In this document: one piece after another, positions 19,988 through 28,504 of the stretch
How the letters are laid out: every line of letters begins with the position of its first letter
How positions within the stretch are numbered: the stretch's first letter is position 1
DNA from: Rhizobiales bacterium dw_265
Lineage (GTDB): Bacteria; Pseudomonadota; Alphaproteobacteria; Micropepsales; Micropepsaceae
Reading direction: 5' to 3'
NCBI GenBank assembly: GCA_018449595.1
Contig: JAAVUU010000001.1
Location: 1,116,001 to 1,180,000, forward strand
Length of the DNA: 64,000 nt
Position numbers and translations under genes: made by a program
The notes under the pieces: generated by a model
The model's database searches: none
Seen by the model: only the letters and a program-made list of their open reading frames with translations
Told to the model about the DNA's origin: nothing

Positions 19988-22620
19988 TACCGCGGCTGTT
20001 TCTGCAGTTCCTGATCGGTCCAGGGCTTTTTGCGGAAGGCGTACAGCAGCCGGTATTCCTTGGCCTGTCCGGGATGGATGGGCGTGGCGGTATTGCCGAA
20101 GCTGCCGCGAACATAGGTCAGCACCTGCGCCAGTTGCTCGTCACTGAGCGACTGGCCCAAGGGCGGCATCTCGCCGATCGAGCCGTCCTTGCCGTTCAGC
20201 AGGATGCGCAAGGTCATGTCGGGGCGGCCATTGACCAGCTTGGAGCCCGCCAGCGCGGCGGCGATGTGCGGCGCGCCCTGGCCCTGGTCCTGGTGGCAGC
20301 CGGCGCAGTTGGTGGCATAGACGCCGGCGCCGGCCTTGAACAGCACGTCTTCGTCCGCCGTGCGGGTGTTCTTGGGCGCCGGCGGCACCGGCTTGCCCGG
20401 CCAGGCCAGGTCTTCCACCACCGCCTTGGCAGCGATGGCGATCTCGGTCGTGCCGTCGGCCAGCGCGATCAGCGCGTCCGGCTTGTCCGGCAGCGCCATG
20501 GGCTTCACCGCGACCCGGGGGCGCGCGGGAGCATCGGAGATGCCGCCGCCAGCCTTGCCGCCGACCACCGCGGCGGTGCGGCGCGCGTCGCCGCCCGCCA
20601 GTCCGGTGGCGATGCCGTTCAGCACTGCCAGACGCAGCGGGGCCGGCTGTTTGGCTTCGGTGGCGAGGGCGATGACGGTCTGCACCTGCTTCACGTCGCG
20701 GCTTTTGGCGGCGGCGCCCGCCAGCATCTCCACCGCATCGGCGCCCGCTTCGGGCTGCGCCAGAAGCGCGGTCAGGGCTTCGGCTTCCTGACCTTTCAAG
20801 CCGCTGACGCCGGCATCCACCGTGATCTGGTCGCCAGGATATTTGCGCAGCAGCGCCACAACCGGCGCGACACGCGCGGCAGCCGGCAACTCGCCCAGCG
20901 AGGCGGCAAGCTGGCGGCGCACCTGCCAGTTGGCGTCGTCGGCTTTCTTCTGCACCGCCGCCAGGATCGCGGCATCGCCCCTGGCCAGGAAAGGTTCGGC
21001 GCCGCGCAACGCCGCGTTGCGCACATCGGCCGAAGAATCTTCCAGCGCATGAATCACCGTCTCGGCATCCAGCGACGCCATGCCCATCAGGGTATAGACC
21101 GCCTGTACCCGGGTGCGCGCATCCGGCGCGGTCAGCGCCAACTGCTTCAAGGCGGGCACCACCGACTTGTCGTTGCGCTGCACCAGCAGTTGCTGGGCGG
21201 TATCGCGCCACCAGCCGACCGGATTGGAAAGATGCGCCACCAGCTGCGCCGGTGTTTCCTCGATCATGTGCGGCGGCGCGGCTTGCGGCTTCATGCCGGT
21301 ATGGATCACCCGCCAGATGCGGCCCATATGGATGCCGTCCCACAGCTTATGCTGCATGATGTAGTTCTTCAGGTAATCGGTCTGGATCGGTTCGTCCTGC
21401 GACACGCCGCGATACATGTCCACGATCAGGAAGCTGCCGTCCCAGGACGGCGTCAGCGACACCGGGCGGAAGCGCTCGTCGGTCGAGGCCAGGAATTCGC
21501 CCTTGGACCAGAAGTCGGCGCCGGTCAGGTTGCCCTTGCCGTCATCGGTCATCTTCAGCAGATGCACCAGGTTGGTGGGGCTGTCCACCACAAAGACATT
21601 GCCATACAGCTCGCTGGGCAGGGCATCGCCGCGATAGATCATCGGCCATGACACGCCCTGATAGTAATAGGCCGAACCATCGGGACGCGGCACTTCCGGG
21701 CGATAGCCGCGATTGACGCCCAGCGTCGGGCGCACCGGCCACACCGCCGATTTTTCCTGGTCCACCAGATTTTCATACAGGCCGCGGGTGCGCGTCACAT
21801 CGGGATTGCGCACGAAATATTTCGACGGAATGTAATCCACGAACAAGGGATCGGTGTTGAAGTTGCGGAAGATCAGGCCGCCGTCATTCTGGGTGATGCC
21901 CCACTGGCCGCGAACCAGGTTGGGCACGATCTGGAACTTGCCCCCCTCCGCCGTCCCATCAAAATGGGGCAGCACATTATAATTGTGCTCGGACACATTG
22001 ATCATGTTGTCCATGCCCCAGAACAGTCCGTTGGCGCTGTGTTCGATATTGCCCAACTGGCCGAAGCCGTCGGTGACGATCTCGCGGGTGTCGGCCACCA
22101 GGTCGCCATTGGTGTCGCAGGCTTTGATCAGGTTGGGCGGTTCCCCGATCAGGGCGCAGCCATGATCCAGGATCTTCAGGGCCCGCGGCAGCACCAGCTT
22201 GTCGGCGAAGACAGTGCGCTTGTCGAAGACGCCGTCATGGTTGGTGTCCTCCAGGATCACGACATCGCCGACCGGCTCGGTCATGTTGACCATCGCCTTG
22301 CCCACGGCATAGCCCTTCATCTCGATCACCCAGAGCCGGCCGTCGCCATCGAATTCCGCGACGATGGGGTCCGAAACCAGCGGCTCCGACGCCACCAGCT
22401 GCACCTGATAGCCGGGCGCCATGTGGAAGGTCTTGACCTCCTGCGCCGGTGACAGCGCCGGGGGGAACTTGGGCTGCTTCTTCTGTACGCCGGCGGGCCA
22501 GGGCTGGTTCAGCCTGGAGGTCAGCGGCCCTTTTGGGGCGGCCGCCTTGGTTGCGGCAAAACCCATGGCGACGGTCAGCGCGAGCGCCGCGGTGGCAAGG
22601 GCATAAGTCCTGAAGCGCAT
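19987..22620 (-). CDS. PVC-type dehydrogenase-like propeller / HEAT / cytochrome c protein
   Basis: 877 residues from the ATG at 22620 (GGGAAGAGA upstream); the open frame to 22815 is not needed. Order: signal peptide to about 25; a glucose/sorbosone-dehydrogenase-like propeller (about 60-480, e.g. ILEDTNHDGVFDKRTVF); HEAT-like helical repeats (about 500-690); and a C-terminal mono-heme cytochrome with CAGCH (about 772-776) and distal Met in GEMPP. This architecture is best known from Planctomycetes/Verrucomicrobia membrane-bound dehydrogenases, and occurs sporadically in Proteobacteria. Likely periplasmic; substrate unknown. Coupled to a downstream ABC exporter by TAATG. Confidence 0.85.
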   Translation of the reverse strand: MRFRTYALATAALALTVAMGFAATKAAAPKGPLTSRLNQPWPAGVQKKQPKFPPALSPAQEVKTFHMAPGYQVQLVASEPLVSDPIVAEFDGDGRLWVIEMKGYAVGKAMVNMTEPVGDVVILEDTNHDGVFDKRTVFADKLVLPRALKILDHGCALIGEPPNLIKACDTNGDLVADTREIVTDGFGQLGNIEHSANGLFWGMDNMINVSEHNYNVLPHFDGTAEGGKFQIVPNLVRGQWGITQNDGGLIFRNFNTDPLFVDYIPSKYFVRNPDVTRTRGLYENLVDQEKSAVWPVRPTLGVNRGYRPEVPRPDGSAYYYQGVSWPMIYRGDALPSELYGNVFVVDSPTNLVHLLKMTDDGKGNLTGADFWSKGEFLASTDERFRPVSLTPSWDGSFLIVDMYRGVSQDEPIQTDYLKNYIMQHKLWDGIHMGRIWRVIHTGMKPQAAPPHMIEETPAQLVAHLSNPVGWWRDTAQQLLVQRNDKSVVPALKQLALTAPDARTRVQAVYTLMGMASLDAETVIHALEDSSADVRNAALRGAEPFLARGDAAILAAVQKKADDANWQVRRQLAASLGELPAAARVAPVVALLRKYPGDQITVDAGVSGLKGQEAEALTALLAQPEAGADAVEMLAGAAAKSRDVKQVQTVIALATEAKQPAPLRLAVLNGIATGLAGGDARRTAAVVGGKAGGGISDAPARPRVAVKPMALPDKPDALIALADGTTEIAIAAKAVVEDLAWPGKPVPPAPKNTRTADEDVLFKAGAGVYATNCAGCHQDQGQGAPHIAAALAGSKLVNGRPDMTLRILLNGKDGSIGEMPPLGQSLSDEQLAQVLTYVRGSFGNTATPIHPGQAKEYRLLYAFRKKPWTDQELQKQPR

Positions 22621-22814
22621 GGCGATCTCTTCCCGGTTTTTGCTGTATTTTGTATGCGATAATAGACAGGGATGAAGGCGGGTAAAGGGTCGTGCCCGCG
22701 ACGGTTTGACGATATTGCGGTTGCGAGATGCCAGGAGGGCAATGAAAGAACGGCAATGGAAGCGGCCGGACAGCCTCACTATAATTAAGTGTCGTGGTTG
22801 CCCCCGGAGGACCA
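22621..22814. promoter_or_regulatory. Divergent intergenic region
   Basis: 194 bases between the divergent cytochrome-propeller gene and the small membrane-protein gene; it must contain both promoters. AT-rich patches occur at 22636-22665 and 22778-22792. No repeat or hairpin stands out. Confidence 0.4.
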
Positions 22815-23120
22815 ATGCGCTTCTGGTTCCTGGTCTGGACGATGCTGCTGGCGGGCGCGGGCGCCCAGGCCGCGCCCACCTGCCTGGACAGAGGCGGCAA
22901 CACCACCCGTTGCGACATACCCGGCGCCATGCCGGTGGGATGGAAGCCCTCGCCCCAGATCCTGCTGGAGCGGGAACTGTCCGCCGCCCCCAATCCCGGC
23001 GCCGGCGAATTGCTGAAGATCGCGCTGGGGCTGGCCGCGATCTTCGCTTTGATCGCGCTGCTGCCGGATTTCGACGGCGACTGGGAACAGCGCGGAAAAG
23101 ACGACGACACGCAGCGCTAG
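22815..23120 (+). CDS. Small exported or membrane-anchored protein, function unknown
   Basis: 101 residues from the ATG at 22815, chosen because GGAGGA lies just upstream and the product then begins with a signal-like helix MRFWFLVWTMLLAGAGAQA. Two cysteines (CLDRGGNTTRC) follow within 35 residues and could form a disulfide. A single hydrophobic segment (LLKIALGLAAIFALIALL, about 68-85) is near the C-terminus, followed by an acidic tail. It may therefore be a periplasmic domain tethered by one helix. I do not recognise the family. Confidence 0.65.
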   Translation: MRFWFLVWTMLLAGAGAQAAPTCLDRGGNTTRCDIPGAMPVGWKPSPQILLERELSAAPNPGAGELLKIALGLAAIFALIALLPDFDGDWEQRGKDDDTQR

Positions 23121-23128
23121 AAGATCAT

Positions 23129-23140
23129 TTCAAATTTGAA
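23129..23140. repeat. Perfect 12-base palindrome
   Basis: TTCAAATTTGAA lies nine bases after the small membrane-protein gene and about 100 bases ahead of the next gene. It is AT-only at its centre in a GC-rich region, so it could be an operator or part of a promoter; nothing else supports a role. Confidence 0.4.
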
Positions 23141-23237
23141 TTGACCCATGTGGATAAGGCTTCTCTCGGCAAAGAAGTGATTTTTGTATCCGCGCGTTTT
23201 TGCCTAGCGTGATTCAGCAATCTTTAAGGCAATCGAC

Positions 23238-23729
23238 ATGCCGATAGATCCTGTCATTCTCATTATGGAACGCATTCGCCGGGCCGAATCCGACCTGCGC
23301 GTGGAATCCAAGCTGAATTCCCTGAATTACAGCAGCGCCCGCGCCGACCTGATCAACACCATCCTGATGCGCATCCGCAAGCTGTATGACGAGCTGACGC
23401 AGACGGTGCCCAGCAGTTCGCTGGGCGCCGCCGAACTCATCCGCATCGCCGCCCATCGCCTGCCCTTTTCCCATGCCCGCTATGCCTGCCACCTGGAGCG
23501 GGTGGCCGAACGGCTGGGCGCGGGGCAGCGCATCCACAATGACCTGGTATGGCTGCGCGCCCTGGCCGATGCCCTGCGAACCGGCGAGCCGGACGACCGC
23601 AATGACCGCACCGCCGCCATCCTGGCGCTGGCGATCCGTGGTGCGGCGCAACCTGTTCTGGTGCACCGCGCCCTGATGCCCCAGCGGGGCATGCCGCCCC
23701 GGCTGGAACAGCTTTCCGCGCCGCTCTGA
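23238..23729 (+). CDS. Helical protein of unknown function
   Basis: 163 residues, mostly alpha-helical and charged, no signal peptide or membrane segment. The N-terminal part (MERIRRAESDLRVESKLNSL) reads as a heptad-rich helix, and the rest as a four-helix bundle like those of small stress or scaffold proteins. AAGG precedes the ATG. It stands just ahead of the STAS gene on the same strand (93-base gap), so it could belong to that signalling module. No function can be assigned. Confidence 0.7.
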   Translation: MPIDPVILIMERIRRAESDLRVESKLNSLNYSSARADLINTILMRIRKLYDELTQTVPSSSLGAAELIRIAAHRLPFSHARYACHLERVAERLGAGQRIHNDLVWLRALADALRTGEPDDRNDRTAAILALAIRGAAQPVLVHRALMPQRGMPPRLEQLSAPL

Positions 23730-23822
23730 TGGCGCCAAGCCGTTGAAGCACGCCCATAATTAAGATCACTTGCCCGGTCCCGATCCGCCAGCTTAGGCTA
23801 TCCCGGTCAGGGCGGGCGGCAG

Positions 23823-24188
23823 ATGGATTTAAGCGAAACAGGCGTCGGTGACGCAATGCTGGTCGCGGTGTCGGGCCGCATAGACCTGTCCAATGCCGAC
23901 AGCTTCCGGGACGGCCTGTCGGCGGCCCAGGCCAAAACCGGCGGCCCGCTGATCCTGGACCTGTCCGGCGTGGATTATATCAGCAGCGCCGGGCTGCGCT
24001 CGCTGATGATCGTGTTCAAGGCGGGCAAGGCGGCGGGCAAGGCGTTCGGCATCGCCGGGCTTCAGCCCCTGCTGGTGGAAATCTTCACCATCAGCCGCTT
24101 CAACCAGGTGTTCCCGCTGTTCGGCAGCGCGCGGGAGGCGATCCAGAAGCTGGCGCCGGACTCGCTGTCCGCCTTCGACGCGCGCTGA
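23823..24188 (+). CDS. STAS-domain anti-sigma factor antagonist (RsbV/SpoIIAA-like)
   Basis: 121 residues, essentially one STAS domain. The conserved DYISSAGLRSL holds the phosphorylatable serine (Ser55 by alignment to SpoIIAA-type proteins). Unphosphorylated, such proteins bind an RsbW-type kinase and release its partner. An RsbW-like kinase (28503-28922) and a PP2C phosphatase (25171-27276) are within 5 kb, giving all three members of a partner switch. First of three same-strand genes with short gaps of 13 and 9 bases. Confidence 0.9.
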   Translation: MDLSETGVGDAMLVAVSGRIDLSNADSFRDGLSAAQAKTGGPLILDLSGVDYISSAGLRSLMIVFKAGKAAGKAFGIAGLQPLLVEIFTISRFNQVFPLFGSAREAIQKLAPDSLSAFDAR

Positions 24189-24201
24189 CCGGGAGCCCAT
24201 C

Positions 24202-25161
24202 ATGCAGGTCACCTTCTGGGGCACGCGCGGGTCTCTTCCGACGCCGCTGACCGGCAAGGCGGTGCGCAAGAAGATCGTCAACGCCCTGGTCAAGGGCGCC
24301 GGCCGCAATCTGGACACGCCGGAAAAAGCGGAAGAGTTTTGCAGCAAGGAATTGAGTTTTGCGGAAGGCGGCACCTTCGGCGGCAATACCTCCTGCGTGC
24401 AGGTGGATGTCGGCGGGCCGGACTATCTGCTTTGCGACCTGGGTTCGGGGGCGCGGGAATTCGCGCTGGCGGCGATCGGCCGCCATGGCCCGGGCAAGCC
24501 GCAGACCTATCACGTGCTGCTGTCGCATGTGCATTGGGACCACATCATGGGGTTTCCCTTTTTCATTCCCTGCTTCATCCCCGGCAACCGCATCGTCCTC
24601 TATAGCTGCCACGACAGGATGGAACAGGCGATCCGCGGCCAGAACCATGAGCCCTGCTTTCCGGTCGAGTTCGAGGCGCTGGGCGCGAAGATCGAATTCG
24701 TCAAGCTGGAGATCAACAGGGAATACCAAATCGCCGGAACCAAGGTGACCGGCACGCCGCAACTGCACGGCAACGCCTCCTACGGCTACCGCATCGAGAA
24801 GGACGGCAAGGTGCTGGTCTACACCACCGATGCCGAGCACAAGCCCGAGAACAAGAAGGAGATGGACCGCGCCAGCGCCTTCTTCAAGGATGCCGACCTG
24901 GTGATCTTCGACGCCATGTATTCCTTCGCCGAAAGCGTCTCGATCAAGGAAGACTGGGGCCATTCCAGCAACATCATGGGCGTGGAGCTTTGCCAGATGG
25001 CCGGGGCGAAGAAACTCTGCCTGTTCCATCACGAGCCGGTCTATGACGACCAGCGGCTCGAAGGCGTCTATGACGAAACCCTGCGCTTCGAGGAGATCAC
25101 CCGCTCAGGCCCCAGGCTGGATATCGTCATTGCCTATGACGGGCTTATCCTTGAGCTTTGA
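24202..25161 (+). CDS. MBL-fold metallo-hydrolase
   Basis: 319 residues of the metallo-beta-lactamase fold. The metal motif is SHVHWDHIMG (His109, His111, Asp113, His114), with further ligand candidates in HGNASYG, TTDAEH and LFHHEP. The opening WGTRGSLPTP and GGNTSC are typical of the PhnP/ribonuclease Z-like branch that hydrolyses phosphodiesters. Located between a STAS protein and a CHASE2-PP2C phosphatase; it could degrade a nucleotide second messenger or modify a signalling component (inference). GGGAG precedes the ATG. Confidence 0.88.
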   Translation: MQVTFWGTRGSLPTPLTGKAVRKKIVNALVKGAGRNLDTPEKAEEFCSKELSFAEGGTFGGNTSCVQVDVGGPDYLLCDLGSGAREFALAAIGRHGPGKPQTYHVLLSHVHWDHIMGFPFFIPCFIPGNRIVLYSCHDRMEQAIRGQNHEPCFPVEFEALGAKIEFVKLEINREYQIAGTKVTGTPQLHGNASYGYRIEKDGKVLVYTTDAEHKPENKKEMDRASAFFKDADLVIFDAMYSFAESVSIKEDWGHSSNIMGVELCQMAGAKKLCLFHHEPVYDDQRLEGVYDETLRFEEITRSGPRLDIVIAYDGLILEL

Positions 25162-25170
25162 GCCTTGACG

Positions 25171-27276
25171 ATGCGCGGGCTGGCCCGGCGCTTCTTCGAT
25201 GGCTGGGGCCGCCGCGCCGCCTGGGCGACCCTGGCGGTGTTCCTCGCCCTGCAACTCAGTCCAGCCACCCTGTTCGACGCGCCGCGCCTGGCCTTGTTCG
25301 ACGCCTATCAGCGGCTGCTGCCGCGCCTCCACGAAACCCATCCCGTGGTGATCGTCGAGATCGACAACAAGAGCCTGGCCCGGCTGGGGCAATGGCCCTG
25401 GCCGCGCCAATTGGAAGCGCAACTCATCGCCAAAATCCTGGCCGGCAAGCCGGCGGCGCTGGGCATCGACCTGTTGTGGCCCGAGGCCGACAGCCTGTCG
25501 CCCGAACAGTGGCTGCATCACGAGTCGGAATTGCCGGCGGCGCTGGCCGACAGCCTGCAGCATGTGCCCGGCCATGACGCCATGCTGCGCGACACCCTGC
25601 GGAAGGGGCCGGTGGCGATCGGCCTGGCGGGCGATCCGCCCGGCGGCCAGAAGAAAGCCGACGATGGCGGCCGCCCCCCGGTGCTGCTGCATGTGCTGGA
25701 TGACAGGACCGACCCCGCCAGGATCGTGCCCAGCTACGCGACCAGCCTGCGCAGCATTCCCGATCTCGACAGTGCGGCGGCGGGCCATGGCGTGCTGTCG
25801 GTATCGCCGGATGCGGACGGCACCTTCCGCCGGTTGCCGCTGGTCTCGCGCGTATCGGGCAATTATGTCCCGGCGCTGAGCCTGGAGGTGTTGCGGCTGG
25901 CCAATTCGGCGCCGGCGATCGAACTCTATTTCGCCAAAGGCGGCATGCTGGGCGCCAAGGCGGGCGATCTGGTCATTCCCACCCAGCGCGACGGCACCAT
26001 CTGGGTCAACTTCACCCCCAGCGATCCCACCCGCTATGTCTCGGCGGTGGATGTGCTGACTGGGCACCTGCCCAGGGGCGTGTCCTTCGACCGCCTGCTG
26101 GTGCTGATGGGGGTGACCGGGCTGGGCCAGACCGACCAGCGCATGACGCCGCAGGGCCAGATGCCGGGCGTCGAAATCCAGGCCCAGTTGCTGGAGAATA
26201 TCTATGACGGCCATCTGGCGCACCGGCCGGGCTGGGCGTGGTGGGCCGAGCCGGGGCTGACGCTTGCGTTCGCCATGCTGCTGATCGTCGCGGTGCCCCT
26301 GCTGCGCGGCTTCTGGCAGTTCGCCGCCATCGGTGCAGTGGCGGCAGCGCTGGCGGGGATCGGGGTTTTCTGCTGGCGGTATGGCGACTTCACCCTGGTG
26401 GATGTCGCCACGCCTCTGATCGCGCAGTCCTTCGTCACCGTGGCGCTGCTGGGCGGCGGCTTCGCCGAAGCCGATGCCCAGCGCCGCCGCCTGCGCCAGG
26501 AACTGGAAGCGCGCCGGCTGGCGGCGGCCCGCACCGAAGGCGAGTTGGAAGCGGCGCGGCGCATCCAGACAGGCATCCTGCCCAGCCCCGCCAGCGTCGC
26601 CGGCGATCCGCGTTTCGACCTGGATGCGCTGATGGTGCCGGCGCGGCAGATCGGCGGCGACCTGTTCGACTTCTTCAAGATGGACGCCGACCATCTGTTC
26701 TTCACGGTGGGCGATGTCAGCGGCAAAGGCATGCCCGCCGCCTTGTTCATGGCGCTGGGCAAGTCGCTGTGCAAAAGCTGCGCCCTGCGGGGAGAAACCG
26801 ATATCGGCGCCATCGTCAACCGCGCCAACCGCGAGATTTCCCGCGACAATCCCGAGACCCTGTTCATCACCATGTTCGCCGGCATTTTGAATCTGGCGAC
26901 GGGCGAACTGGTTTTCTGCAATGCCGGCCATGACGCGCCCATCCTGCTGCGCGGCGGCGCGGCGCCGCAGGCGCTGGAAAGCGAGGGCGGGCCGCCGCTC
27001 TGCATCCTGGAGGATTTCACCTATCCGGCCGAGCGCTTCCAGCTTTTGCCCGGCGACATGCTGTGCGTCATCACCGACGGCGTCACCGAAGCCATGACCG
27101 CGCAGGGCGAAGTGATGGGCCGCGCCAAGACCGAACAGGTGCTGGCGGGACTGCCGCAGGACGCCGGCGCGGCGGCGGCGCTGCAGGCCATCGAGGCGGC
27201 GGTGGCAACCTTCGTCGCCGGGGCCGAACCGTCGGATGACCTGACGATCCTGGCGGTGCGCTGGCTGGGGCCTTGA
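25171..27276 (+). CDS. CHASE2-domain transmembrane PP2C/SpoIIE phosphatase
   Basis: About 701 residues; a TTG at 25165 is an alternative start. Order: one N-terminal membrane helix (about 12-30), an extracytoplasmic CHASE2 domain (about 35-335, with VIVEIDNKSLARLGQWPWPR), three membrane helices (about 345-435), a coiled-coil linker (about 440-475, AARRIQTGILP), and a PP2C/SpoIIE domain with GGDLFDFF and GDVSGKGMPAALFM metal sites. By family, an RsbU-like phosphatase that dephosphorylates a STAS protein when the external sensor is engaged. The STAS partner is two genes upstream. A family A repeat follows. Confidence 0.93.
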   Translation: MRGLARRFFDGWGRRAAWATLAVFLALQLSPATLFDAPRLALFDAYQRLLPRLHETHPVVIVEIDNKSLARLGQWPWPRQLEAQLIAKILAGKPAALGIDLLWPEADSLSPEQWLHHESELPAALADSLQHVPGHDAMLRDTLRKGPVAIGLAGDPPGGQKKADDGGRPPVLLHVLDDRTDPARIVPSYATSLRSIPDLDSAAAGHGVLSVSPDADGTFRRLPLVSRVSGNYVPALSLEVLRLANSAPAIELYFAKGGMLGAKAGDLVIPTQRDGTIWVNFTPSDPTRYVSAVDVLTGHLPRGVSFDRLLVLMGVTGLGQTDQRMTPQGQMPGVEIQAQLLENIYDGHLAHRPGWAWWAEPGLTLAFAMLLIVAVPLLRGFWQFAAIGAVAAALAGIGVFCWRYGDFTLVDVATPLIAQSFVTVALLGGGFAEADAQRRRLRQELEARRLAAARTEGELEAARRIQTGILPSPASVAGDPRFDLDALMVPARQIGGDLFDFFKMDADHLFFTVGDVSGKGMPAALFMALGKSLCKSCALRGETDIGAIVNRANREISRDNPETLFITMFAGILNLATGELVFCNAGHDAPILLRGGAAPQALESEGGPPLCILEDFTYPAERFQLLPGDMLCVITDGVTEAMTAQGEVMGRAKTEQVLAGLPQDAGAAAALQAIEAAVATFVAGAEPSDDLTILAVRWLGP

Positions 27277-27280
27277 ATTT

Positions 27281-27453
27281 AGGGTCCATACGCAATTGCC
27301 GACAATCAAACCAATAACTTGTCATGGCCCGGCTTGCCCGGGCCATCCAGGGCAACGCGAAGATTCCCGAAATTCGCGCGGCCTGCCCTGGATGGCCCAC
27401 GTAAAGTGGGCCATGACACTTGAAATTATTGGCTGGTAATTGAGCCCAGACCC
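27281..27453. repeat. Palindromic intergenic repeat, family A copy 2
   Basis: 173 bases with terminal inverted repeats AGGGTCCATACGCAATTGCC and GGTAATTGAGCCCAGACCC, and outer hairpin arms CTTGTCATGGCCCG / GGGCCATGACACTTG. Fills the gap between the convergent CHASE2 phosphatase and OmpA-lipoprotein genes. Best-preserved ends of the three copies together with 39529-39698. Confidence 0.88.
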
Positions 27454-27473
27454 GAACGCGCCTGCGGCGCGTG

Positions 27474-28049
27474 CTAGCGCACCGTGATTTCGGCGTAGCG
27501 GTTGGCGGGATCGGGGGTGTCGTCGGGGCCGGTGGCGTCACGCTCGCCGCGCCCGGCGGCGCTGATCATGTCCGGCGCCAGGCCGCGCGCGGTGAACAGG
27601 GTTTCCAGCGATACGGCGCGGGCCAGCGACAGCTTGTCGTTATAGTCCAGCGCGCCCACGGTATCGGTATGGCCGGTGATGACGATCTCGGCCACCTTGC
27701 GCCGCGAGATTTCGGCGAAGACGCGCTCGAAATCGGCCTGGGAGTCCGCCACCATCTCGTCGCTGTCATTCTTGAAATAAAGCTTGTAGCTGGTGGGCGG
27801 AATGGGCCGCGCCGCCAGCACATCGGAAAAATCCTTGTCCACGTCCTGCGCCGTGGCGACGCCCGGCTTGCTGTCGCCCGGCGCCGCCGAGGCATAGGCC
27901 TTGTCCAGAACCACTGTCCTGCCGCCGCTCTCCACCACCACGCCGCCGATATGACCGTCGGCGGCGGGCAGCACCACCACCAGGTCATGCGAACAGCCCG
28001 CCAGGAACGCCGCCGCCGCCAGTGCAAAGACGCGCGCGCGGCCGGTCAT
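27474..28049 (-). CDS. OmpA-family peptidoglycan-binding lipoprotein
   Basis: 191 residues: lipoprotein signal with lipobox LAGC (Cys19), a unique region of about 70 residues, then an OmpA-like domain (about 90-190) with ITGHTDTVGALDYNDKLSLARA, carrying the peptidoglycan-contact residues. It would sit in the outer membrane facing the wall. Its start overlaps the stop of the FecR-domain gene (ATGA), so the two are one operon, convergent to the CHASE2 phosphatase. Possibly the envelope sensor or anchor of the module (inference). Confidence 0.9.
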   Translation of the reverse strand: MTGRARVFALAAAAFLAGCSHDLVVVLPAADGHIGGVVVESGGRTVVLDKAYASAAPGDSKPGVATAQDVDKDFSDVLAARPIPPTSYKLYFKNDSDEMVADSQADFERVFAEISRRKVAEIVITGHTDTVGALDYNDKLSLARAVSLETLFTARGLAPDMISAAGRGERDATGPDDTPDPANRYAEITVR

Positions 28050-28504
28050 CCGCTTTTGCCGTCGGCGCGCACGACGAATTCGGTGCCGCGCACGCCCAGC
28101 AGCGCCGCCGGGGTCTTGATATGCATGGCCTCGGGCGTCTGCTGCACGATCTGTCCCGATTTGACGGCCAGGGTGCCCTTTTGCAGCGAGGTGTTGAAAA
28201 CACCCTCATGCGTCGTAGTATCGAAGCGGAACTGGTCCAGCGCCAGCTGGCTGCCCGGTCCCAGCGACATCATGCTGTTATCGGCGAAGGTTATGCCGAC
28301 CGTGCCCTTGGCGGTGACAATCGTGTCGGACTGGAAGACGTGGTCGCCGATGGCGACAGGAAGGGTCTTGCCATGACGCAGCAGCGAGACATCCGTGGCG
28401 CCGCCCGTGCGGGTCTTGACCTGGCCGATGACGTCCTCGGCATGCGCCGCAAGCGGCAGGCTCGCCACGATGCCGATGACTGCGGCAAGGACTGATGGGC
28501 GCAT
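28046..28504 (-). CDS. FecR-domain periplasmic protein
   Basis: 152 residues from the ATG at 28504: signal peptide ending AAHAE, then a FecR-type beta domain (GDHVFQSDTIVTAKGTVGITF, SMMSLGPGSQLAL, KSGQIVQ, TPAALLGVRGTEFVV). This is the stand-alone FecR-like form rather than the sigma-regulator with an N-terminal membrane anchor. Such proteins are recurrent neighbours of CHASE2 signalling proteins and OmpA domains. The frame open to 28669 is rejected because it precedes the signal peptide. Its ATG overlaps the ATG of the divergent kinase gene in CATG. Confidence 0.85.
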   Translation of the reverse strand: MRPSVLAAVIGIVASLPLAAHAEDVIGQVKTRTGGATDVSLLRHGKTLPVAIGDHVFQSDTIVTAKGTVGITFADNSMMSLGPGSQLALDQFRFDTTTHEGVFNTSLQKGTLAVKSGQIVQQTPEAMHIKTPAALLGVRGTEFVVRADGKSG

